Assembly (NCBI GenBank): GCA_003598085.1
Contig: QZKU01000142.1
Span: forward strand, 1-34,135
Origin: Candidatus Abyssobacteria bacterium SURF_5
GTDB taxonomy: Bacteria > Abyssobacteria > SURF-5
DNA: 34,135 nt
Direction: 5' to 3'
The notes below the pieces were generated by a model that searched no databases, was not told the DNA's origin, and saw only the letters and a program-made list of their open reading frames with translations. Of this stretch, positions 16,542 to 22,406 are shown in pieces (the stretch's first letter is position 1; the number at the start of each line of letters is the position of its first letter). The position numbers were made by a program, and so were the translations under genes.

Positions 16542-17426
16542 TCATCGCGCCGCCGCCGGGAAAGGAGAGAGAACAAGTTGCCTGCGGTCATGCCAGTCCA
16601 ACTGGAAGAGTGCGATGTTGATGATCAGCGGCGCCAAGATGTCCTCGAACTTTTCCGTGATCTGAGTGATTTCGCCCGCATCCTCGCCCAGTTCCTCGAG
16701 CTGTTCGCGGGAAATCACCGGATAGGGTAGCCGACCGGCGCTATCCCGCGCAACCTGCCGCACTTCTTCGGCCGCCTCTACATAATCCTGCCGGCCGATC
16801 ATTGGCCTCAATCTTTTCCATGCCTCGATAAGATAATCCGGCCACAGCGCGAGAGTGCGGTAATCGCTATTGATCGACGGCAGGTTGAGCACCTGCCTGA
16901 TATCGGCGAATAACTCATTGATTCGCTCTTCTTTGGGGTCTTCGGAAATCATTTCCATCGGATACATTTTTTCAGGTACTCCGCGCTCGATCATCTCCAG
17001 AAATTTTGCGCCTTCGATCGTTTCCCTCACGCGTCCGCCGGTCAAAGAAAGCCGCACCGCAGAAGCCATCACGAGGAGTTTCGGATTGATGTAATGATAA
17101 AGATCGAGCGCCGCCTTGAGCTGGTATGCCTGGCTTTCACCCAAACTCACGTTGGCGGGCACCCTCAGCCTGTCCAAACGGCCGGCCCGCAGCACCGCTT
17201 GAGCGCGCACGGAATCGGCGGCGTCCTCGAACAGGCGAGTTCCCGCGTTCGGGCGAATCGAGTTCCACAGCACAAGAAAAAATTTGTCATATCGCGCCCA
17301 TGTCCGAAAGATGAGGTTGATGCCGCTGACCCGAAACGTCTGCCTGATCTCGTGATAAATCCGCTCGACCTCGCCTTCGGCCTCATATTCGTCGATCTGT
17401 TTCTTCCTGCTTAATCCGAAAACCAT
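16542..17426 (-). CDS. DehI-type 2-haloacid dehalogenase
   Basis: A DehI-family (group I) dehalogenase, which hydrolyses D- and L-2-haloacids to 2-hydroxyacids by direct attack of an activated water. The protein is an internal duplication: GINLIFRTWARYDKFFLVLWNSIRP (half one, near residue 35) matches SINSDYRTLALWPDYLIEAW plus KRLRP (half two, near 184). Asp188 in NSDYR coincides with the catalytic Asp189 described for Pseudomonas DehI. Length (294) is right for the family. The start at 17426 has GGGGG upstream. It is transcribed from a good promoter at 17540-17569 and leads the operon with the dehalogenase-like hydrolase. Whether it acts on a halogenated acid or has been recruited to something else is unknown. 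Confidence 0.82.
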   Translation of the reverse strand: MVFGLSRKKQIDEYEAEGEVERIYHEIRQTFRVSGINLIFRTWARYDKFFLVLWNSIRPNAGTRLFEDAADSVRAQAVLRAGRLDRLRVPANVSLGESQAYQLKAALDLYHYINPKLLVMASAVRLSLTGGRVRETIEGAKFLEMIERGVPEKMYPMEMISEDPKEERINELFADIRQVLNLPSINSDYRTLALWPDYLIEAWKRLRPMIGRQDYVEAAEEVRQVARDSAGRLPYPVISREQLEELGEDAGEITQITEKFEDILAPLIINIALFQLDWHDRRQLVLSPFPAAAR

Positions 17427-17539
17427 TGCCGGATTTCCCCCTCAGTAAACATTGACCGCATTCAACTGCAGCCGCCAGTAAGAGAACGGAAAATAAGCTG
17501 AAGAATGTACGCACAAACAGGAAGAAGACTATGAAGGAG

Positions 17540-17569
17540 ACTATAATGAGGTCACGGGGAATACGTCAA
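17540..17569 (-). promoter_or_regulatory. Promoter of the dehalogenase operon
   Basis: On the minus strand TTGACG (17564-17569) and TATAGT (17540-17545) are separated by 18 bases. The start would fall near 17533, leaving a leader of about 105 bases before the DehI gene, long enough for regulation. Confidence 0.65.
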
Positions 17570-17660
17570 CGAGTGCCATTTTATTGGTAAACGAACTGTA
17601 AATTTGCGGATGCTTCTTTTTGGGGATTGAAACTGCCAACACCTCGGAACGCAGCAGGAA

Positions 17661-18896
17661 TCATACTGTCTTTTTCCAGGATTTAAGCCTCTTCAGCTTC
17701 TCCAGTAAAGAAAAAAGACGCGGTTGTCGCCCGGCCCCATTCATGGAGAGGCGTTCTTGCCCGAAATGATAGAGGGTGCGGATTCTGTTCTCCACTTTGT
17801 ACTTCAACCTCGATTTTTGCACCAGGATGCTCAGCATCTCGTTGGAATCGGTAGACAGGCTTTTCTTATACTGCGAGTCGTCCGCGAGGAAATCGTACAA
17901 AAGGAATCCTTTGGCCGCATTATGCAAAACTGCATGGTAATGGCAAACCAGTCCCGGCCGGTATACGTTCTTTGCAAGATAACTGAATCCGCTTTGATAA
18001 AAAAGGACGCATCCCTGGTACAGGAAGTTGTATAGACATCCAATCGGGTTCATTCCGGCGGTTATCTCCATCAATTGAATCTCCCCGTGATCAAAGCGTC
18101 TCGAAATCAGGTTCTTGTGGAACTTGATCATGTAATCAGTGCCGAACGCTCCGGGTTGTCCTCGATTCTTCCACTCCTTCTGGTGTAACAGAACAAGCTT
18201 TTCAAATATTCCCAATGCATCTTTTGCGCTTCCCGCAACACGCACGTGAATATCTCCCCATTTCTTGTACTCTTTGAGGGTGCGCCGGATTTGCTGGCGC
18301 CTGTTGTTACTGAGCAGCGCCAAATAATCCATGTTGTTTTTCCGAACACCCTCCAAATCGACGTAATACGAGTTTCTCCTGTCAAGTATTTTCAAATTGT
18401 ACTTCCTGCTCATGTCCCTGATTATCAAATTAGGGCAGTAAACCGGCGAATATCTGGGCATGTAAAACTCATCCCAGTTCTTTAAGGGAATCATCTCGAC
18501 CATGTTTTCCAAGGCAATCGTAATATCCGGGTCGATTAACACAGCATTGTATTCGAGGCAGAGAGAATCGAAGAAGGGAATAAGCGTTGAATTCAGTGAA
18601 AGCTGACCCGCTCTAAAGAGTCTGTGCCGGATCACATTGTGAGAGCCGACAAAAAAGGCAAGGATCGGTGAATCATTCTTGAAGCCGGCGATCAGCGAAA
18701 CGCCGCAGTCTGGAGGAAGGCTCCTGATCCACGAATCAACCCAGCCCCATGAAAGGAAATAGGAATGGGGGCACTTCCCCAGGAGCGAGGTCCAAATGTC
18801 CTCGACAAGATCAAAACGTACAAAAGGGTTGTAGACAGTTAAATGTATCCTTTCCGCATGACGTTTGGCTGTATTCGCGAATACGCCCAATCTCAT
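17661..18896 (-). CDS. CelD/FemAB-like GNAT acyltransferase
   Basis: A GNAT-fold protein of the Acetyltransf_6 (CelD-like) type, often found in polysaccharide or cellulose loci or attached to cell-envelope glycan work. Landmarks are YFLSWGWVDSWIRSLP near residue 46, RQQIRRTLKEYKKWGDIHV, LVLLHQKEWKNRGQPGAFG, MEITAGMNPIGCLYNFLYQGCVLFYQSGF, HYHAVLHNAAKGFLLYDFLADDSQYKKSLS. The exact acceptor is not known. Codon use is visibly more AT-rich than its neighbours, and it is flanked by non-coding DNA on both sides, which suggests a separate origin or transfer. The ATG at 18896 has only a weak ribosome site (411 residues). It has no matching exopolysaccharide genes nearby. Confidence 0.78.
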   Translation of the reverse strand: MRLGVFANTAKRHAERIHLTVYNPFVRFDLVEDIWTSLLGKCPHSYFLSWGWVDSWIRSLPPDCGVSLIAGFKNDSPILAFFVGSHNVIRHRLFRAGQLSLNSTLIPFFDSLCLEYNAVLIDPDITIALENMVEMIPLKNWDEFYMPRYSPVYCPNLIIRDMSRKYNLKILDRRNSYYVDLEGVRKNNMDYLALLSNNRRQQIRRTLKEYKKWGDIHVRVAGSAKDALGIFEKLVLLHQKEWKNRGQPGAFGTDYMIKFHKNLISRRFDHGEIQLMEITAGMNPIGCLYNFLYQGCVLFYQSGFSYLAKNVYRPGLVCHYHAVLHNAAKGFLLYDFLADDSQYKKSLSTDSNEMLSILVQKSRLKYKVENRIRTLYHFGQERLSMNGAGRQPRLFSLLEKLKRLKSWKKTV

Positions 18897-18913
18897 AGAG
18901 GATGTTACCCCGC

Positions 18914-18940
18914 GGCGCTCCCGATGACGGGCGAGGCGCC
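18914..18940. promoter_or_regulatory. Strong hairpin upstream of the acyltransferase gene
   Basis: GGCGC (18914-18918) pairs with GCGCC (18936-18940) and CCCG with CGGG around an ATGA loop. It lies within 20 bases of the acyltransferase start on the minus strand, so it would sit in its leader and could hold back translation. No T-run follows, so it is not a clear terminator. Confidence 0.4.
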
Positions 18941-19124
18941 TGACGTGAATGGGGACTCTAAAAACGGAGGTACAAAAGAAGAGCTACTCTAGATTTCACG
19001 CGAGCGGCGGCAACCGCTAGTAGATTCGGAAAAAAAGAACGTTTCGGGGCGGCGATTGCCGGATTTTACTCGACCGCCGCCTGCCGCCTATGGTTCGATT
19101 CTACCTGCCCATTCAGTTTTCTTC

Positions 19125-19154
19125 TTGCGCTTGGCGATTCCTGCACAGTACAAT
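19125..19154 (+). promoter_or_regulatory. Promoter of the oxidoreductase - TIM-barrel operon
   Basis: TTGCGC (19125-19130) and TACAAT (19149-19154) are 18 bases apart. The start would be near 19161, about 20 bases before the oxidoreductase ATG with its GGAGG. The rest of 18941-19124 shows nothing recognisable. Confidence 0.5.
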
Positions 19155-19181
19155 AGCGGCGGTCTCGGGAGGAATTCTTTC

Positions 19182-20261
19182 ATGAAATCAAGCATCGGGT
19201 TGATTGGCGCCGGCTTCATCGGGGTGGCGCACGCGAATGCCATTGAAGCGATAATCTCCGAGAAGCTGGTGGAGACGGAATTTCATGCGGTTTGCGATCT
19301 CAATGAGGAACGCGCAACGACGATTGCGCAATCTTTCGGCGCACGCATCCACTGCAGCGACGCGGAAAAGTTGATTCGATCGGGGGATATCAATACAGTC
19401 TTTATTTGCACGCCGACTAAATTTCATCCCGAACTGGTGGAGCTTTCTGTGAGGGCCGGGCTCAACATTTTCTGCGAAAAGCCGCTTGCTTGCTCATATG
19501 CACAGGTCAAGCAGATGCAGGCAGCGGTCCTGCATTCGGGCGTGAAGAATCAGGTGGGCCTGGTGCTGCGTTATTCGCCGGTTTATAACGTTATCCGCAG
19601 CCTGATCTCCGACAAAAAGCTCGGCCGGCCGATGTCGGTCATCTTCCGCGATGACCAGTATTTCCCTATCCAGGGGATCTACGGGAGCACCTGGCGCTGC
19701 GAATTTGAGACGGCTGGAGGCGGCGCCCTCATCGAACACAGCATTCATGATGCCGACATCCTGCGGTGGCTGCTTGGAGATATTTCGAGCGTCCGCGGCA
19801 TCATCAGGAATTTTGCCGGACATCGGGGCATCGAGGACCTGGCGTCCGCGCAGCTCGAATTCGCCAGCGGCTGTGTCGGCCATTTGCTTTCGGCATGGCA
19901 CAACATCCTGCGGCGGGAATCGAACCGGTACATGGAGATTTTCTTCGAGAACGGGCACATATCGAGCGCCGACGACTTCATTGGCTCCATCGCGTGCCAG
20001 TTTAGCGGCGGCGAGATCGAGGAAATACCAGGCGCTGAAGTGTTGCGCCGTTATCTTGATGAAGTCGGCCTGAGCGACCCTCGCTTCAATTGCCTCCACT
20101 CTGGACAGGGCATTCAGGATTATCATTTTTTGAAAGCGCTGGAGACGGGCATCAAGCCGTATCCGGATTTTGGCGTTGCGGTAAAAGCACATGAGCTTGT
20201 GGAGGCCGTGTATCGCGCCGCACGAAACGGAGCAGACATCAAGTTACCGCTGAAAGATTGA
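19182..20261 (+). CDS. Gfo/Idh/MocA family oxidoreductase
   Basis: An NAD(P)-dependent sugar or cyclitol dehydrogenase family member. The dinucleotide-binding motif GLIGAGFIG (residues 6-14) opens a Rossmann domain; the substrate-side lysine is in FCEKPLACS (EKP at 99-101). The C-terminal alpha/beta domain has GGGALIEHSIHDADILRWLLG, with the conserved D and H of the family. The start at 19182 gives 359 residues and has GGAGG nine bases upstream; the frame extends to 19056 but that part is not protein-like. It is followed after 41 bases by a glycosidase-like protein, so both may process the same sugar. Substrate unknown. Confidence 0.9.
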   Translation: MKSSIGLIGAGFIGVAHANAIEAIISEKLVETEFHAVCDLNEERATTIAQSFGARIHCSDAEKLIRSGDINTVFICTPTKFHPELVELSVRAGLNIFCEKPLACSYAQVKQMQAAVLHSGVKNQVGLVLRYSPVYNVIRSLISDKKLGRPMSVIFRDDQYFPIQGIYGSTWRCEFETAGGGALIEHSIHDADILRWLLGDISSVRGIIRNFAGHRGIEDLASAQLEFASGCVGHLLSAWHNILRRESNRYMEIFFENGHISSADDFIGSIACQFSGGEIEEIPGAEVLRRYLDEVGLSDPRFNCLHSGQGIQDYHFLKALETGIKPYPDFGVAVKAHELVEAVYRAARNGADIKLPLKD

Positions 20262-20302
20262 CTCTTGCGCGAGCGTCTCTTTTAAAAGTGGAGATTCGAG
20301 CC

Positions 20303-21295
20303 ATGCTGAAGACTGGTGTCGCCTATCACGATGTGCGAAGCATAAGACATGTACGGGAAGACTTGGAGGACATGGCCGCACATCACTGCAATCTCGTCGT
20401 ACATACTTTCTCCGAAACCGATCTCTCGTTTTATACGCGCGCGATGCGCGAGATCGTGAGAATGTCAAAAGACCTCGGGCTTGAAGTATATATCGACCCG
20501 TGGGGCGTCGGCGGCATTTTTGGCGGCGAGGCCCTCAGCGCGTTTATCGGTAATCATCTCGACGAACGCCAGATTACCGCAAGCGGCAAATCGGTTCCGG
20601 CCGCTTGCATGAACAGCGATGGCTTTCGCGCATTCATGAAATTATGGATCGAGACAGCGGCTGAAATCGGCGCCGACGTCGCGTTTTGGGACGAGCCACA
20701 CTTCTACACCGGCGACTGGACCGGCGGACAAAGATCATGGGCTTGCCGCTGCCAAACCTGCCAAAAACTGTTCGAGCAGAAATGCGGGCGCAGTATGCCG
20801 CACCGGTTGGAGAGCGATGTCGTCGAATTTCGAGAGGCAACCGTCGTCAATTTCTTCACACAGCTTTGCGAGCACGCGCGAACCTGCGGACTCAAGAACG
20901 CGCTCTGCGTATTACCGGAACAGGACACTCTTCATGGCGTAACCCAATGGGAAACCCTCGCCGCTATTCCAGCCCTCGATATCTTCGGAACCGATCCCTA
21001 TTGGGGAATATTCGGCAAACCACTCGAAAGTTACTGCCGCGAAAAAACAAGAGAAGCAAAACGCTTGTGCGATAAGTACGGACGCGAGCTCCAGATGTGG
21101 GTGCAGGCATTCCTGATTCAGGAAGGCAAAGAAGACGAGGTCATGCAGGCCGCCGAATTCCTGTACGATGAAGGCGCCCGCAACATAGCCGCCTGGAGCT
21201 ACGGCGGCGGCGGATGCATGGTCGTCCGCTCCGAAAACGCAGAAAAGGTGTGGGAAAACCTGGGGAAGGTCTTCGGGAAACTACATAAGAGATGA
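20303..21295 (+). CDS. TIM-barrel glycosidase-like protein
   Basis: A cytoplasmic 330-residue protein that looks like a TIM-barrel glycoside hydrolase relative, of no family I can name with confidence. Barrel-like strands are GVAYHDVRSI, LVVHTFSETD, LEVYIDPWGVGGIF, DVAFWDEPHFY (candidate catalytic Glu131), FGTDPYWGIF, MWVQAFLIQEGKE and IAAWSYGGGG. A Cys group (Cys148, 150, 153, 161: CRCQTCQKLF...C) could bind zinc or stabilise a loop; a similar CxCxxC insertion is seen in GH42-like and related planctomycete-type glycosidases. The start at 20303 has GGAG nine bases upstream. There is no signal peptide, so any substrate would be internal, possibly an imported oligosaccharide. Confidence 0.65.
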   Translation: MLKTGVAYHDVRSIRHVREDLEDMAAHHCNLVVHTFSETDLSFYTRAMREIVRMSKDLGLEVYIDPWGVGGIFGGEALSAFIGNHLDERQITASGKSVPAACMNSDGFRAFMKLWIETAAEIGADVAFWDEPHFYTGDWTGGQRSWACRCQTCQKLFEQKCGRSMPHRLESDVVEFREATVVNFFTQLCEHARTCGLKNALCVLPEQDTLHGVTQWETLAAIPALDIFGTDPYWGIFGKPLESYCREKTREAKRLCDKYGRELQMWVQAFLIQEGKEDEVMQAAEFLYDEGARNIAAWSYGGGGCMVVRSENAEKVWENLGKVFGKLHKR

Positions 21296-21391
21296 CAGAT
21301 CTTTTTCCCCCGAAAGTAAGGCGAAAATCGGAATGACTAAAAAGAGCGCTTTGATATCTTAATAATAGATTCCGCTGCAGACCCCCCCCTT

Positions 21392-21449
21392 TGGTAGGGC
21401 CGAATTCATTCGGCCAGTCTTGAATGGGCCAATAAATTCGCACCTACCA
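21392..21449. repeat. Palindromic dispersed repeat (REP/MITE-like)
   Basis: TGGTAGG (21392-21398) and CCTACCA (21443-21449) are outer inverted ends. Inside, GGCCGAAT (21398-21405), TC, ATTCGGCC (21408-21415) is a perfect hairpin. The 58-base unit resembles the GTAGGGGCGAATTC... dispersed palindromes of many bacterial genomes. Its right end supplies the stop codon of the small zinc-ribbon gene. Confidence 0.65.
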
Positions 21450-21614
21450 TAGCGCGGTTGAACCCGAGAGTGGGGGTTTTGCAGCAGAATCAATAATAGA
21501 GACTTGCTCAACTTCATGCCGATGATAATACCCGCACGGACTCCAGCCGCAGTTGATGCACAATTCACAGCCTTCGGTGAAAATGACCACTCCCCCACAG
21601 CTTGGGCAGCTCAT
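21444..21614 (-). CDS. Small zinc-ribbon protein, like the C-terminal tail of B12-dependent ribonucleotide reductase
   Basis: A 56-residue protein beginning MSCPSCGGVVIFTEGCEL. Six Cys (3, 6, 16, 19, 22, 27) are arranged CPSC-N9-CELC-xx-CGWSPC, the same layout as the metal-binding C-terminus of NrdJ-type class II ribonucleotide reductases. No reductase body is present in the window, so this is a free-standing ribbon, possibly a relic or a thiol/metal-carrying small protein. The start is well supported: AAAGGAG lies eight bases upstream of the ATG at 21614. The last two residues and the stop (TGGTAG) come from the inserted palindromic repeat, so the original C-terminus was probably different. 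It follows lexA by about 95 bases on the same strand. Confidence 0.65.
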   Translation of the reverse strand: MSCPSCGGVVIFTEGCELCINCGWSPCGYYHRHEVEQVSIIDSAAKPPLSGSTALW

Positions 21615-21708
21615 ACCAATGGCTCCTTTACCTTCCCAATCCGGTTATCTTAAAGTAATCCGCCGATTTCCTTCAGTCCGAGACAACCCTCCAATCGCCG
21701 CGCCCGCT

Positions 21709-22320
21709 TCAGTACCTTCTCATCAAGCCGACCACTATCCCCTGGACACGCACGTCGCGATTCTTCACGATGATCGGCTGCATCGATTCGTTTGCCGGCT
21801 GAAGGCGGATCGCATCTTTTTCACGATAATACTTCTTCAGTGTTGCATTCTCGCCGTCGAGCAGCGCAACGACCGTTTGCCCATTGTTGGGTGATTGCCC
21901 CTCGACCACAATTACAAAGTCGCCATCCATGATGTGATCGTCAATCATCGAGCTGCCTTTCACCCGCAGAACAAATTTTCTGAGCGGCGTCTTCGGAACC
22001 AACTCTGACGGAACCGCTATTGACTCGCGATTCTCGACGGCCTCAATCGGTGCGCCAGCCGCAATAAATCCAAGCAGCGGCAGTTCCACAACACCCCCCG
22101 AAAAATCCTCCGACTCTACCTCCAGACTTCGTTTTTTGTTTGATTCGTGCCGGATGAGCCCCTTCCGCCGCAACTGTGCAACATGCTTGTGAACCGTCGC
22201 GACCGACGACATTCCCAATGCAGCGCCGATTTCCTCCAAGCTCGGCGAATACCCATTCTGCGAAACAAATAAAGCGATATAGTCGAATACTTCTTTTTGT
22301 CTTCTCGTGAGAGCGGCCAT
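21709..22320 (-). CDS. lexA: LexA repressor
   Basis: The SOS repressor, which self-cleaves when RecA filaments form on damaged DNA. The N-terminal winged helix-turn-helix (residues 1-65, LTRRQKEVFDYIALFVSQNG) ends in a recognition region SPSLEEIGAALGMSSVATVHKHV. The cleavage site is Ala88-Gly89 (IAAGAP), the nucleophile Ser124 lies in GSSMIDD, and the general base Lys162 is in ATLKKYY. Length (203) is normal. GAGGAG lies eight bases before the ATG. It is divergent from the helicase-nuclease gene, and the 86-base gap holds overlapping promoters and a direct repeat, suggesting autoregulation and control of both genes. Confidence 0.96.
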   Translation of the reverse strand: MAALTRRQKEVFDYIALFVSQNGYSPSLEEIGAALGMSSVATVHKHVAQLRRKGLIRHESNKKRSLEVESEDFSGGVVELPLLGFIAAGAPIEAVENRESIAVPSELVPKTPLRKFVLRVKGSSMIDDHIMDGDFVIVVEGQSPNNGQTVVALLDGENATLKKYYREKDAIRLQPANESMQPIIVKNRDVRVQGIVVGLMRRY

Positions 22321-22336
22321 AAGATATACTCCTCAA

Positions 22337-22366
22337 TTGACGCGGCAACGTCTATATTGATACTAT
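22337..22366 (+). promoter_or_regulatory. Promoter of the helicase-nuclease gene
   Basis: TTGACG (22337-22342) and TACTAT (22361-22366) are spaced by 18 bases on the plus strand. The -10 overlaps the lexA -10 on the other strand, and the direct repeat at 22371-22389 would lie at the start of transcription, an ideal place for repression. Confidence 0.55.
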
Positions 22367-22393
22367 ACTAGGCGAAAGAAAGGCGAAAGTCAA
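22365..22393 (-). promoter_or_regulatory. lexA: lexA promoter
   Basis: On the minus strand TTGACT (22388-22393) and TAGTAT (22365-22370) are 17 bases apart. The start would fall near 22358, about 38 bases before the lexA ATG. The spacer is almost filled by the repeat GGCGAAAG. Confidence 0.6.
22371..22389. promoter_or_regulatory. Candidate LexA operator: direct repeat of 11-bp period
   Basis: GGCGAAAG occurs twice (22371-22378 and 22382-22389), three bases apart. The 11-base period is one helical turn and equals that of the direct-repeat SOS box GTTC-N7-GTTC of Alphaproteobacteria. The sequence itself differs, and no GAAC-N4-GTTC or CTGT-N8-ACAG box is seen nearby. It covers the lexA promoter spacer and the start of the helicase transcript, so one bound dimer would repress both. 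This is an inference. Confidence 0.5.
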
Positions 22394-22406
22394 GCGGAAT
22401 TTCATC

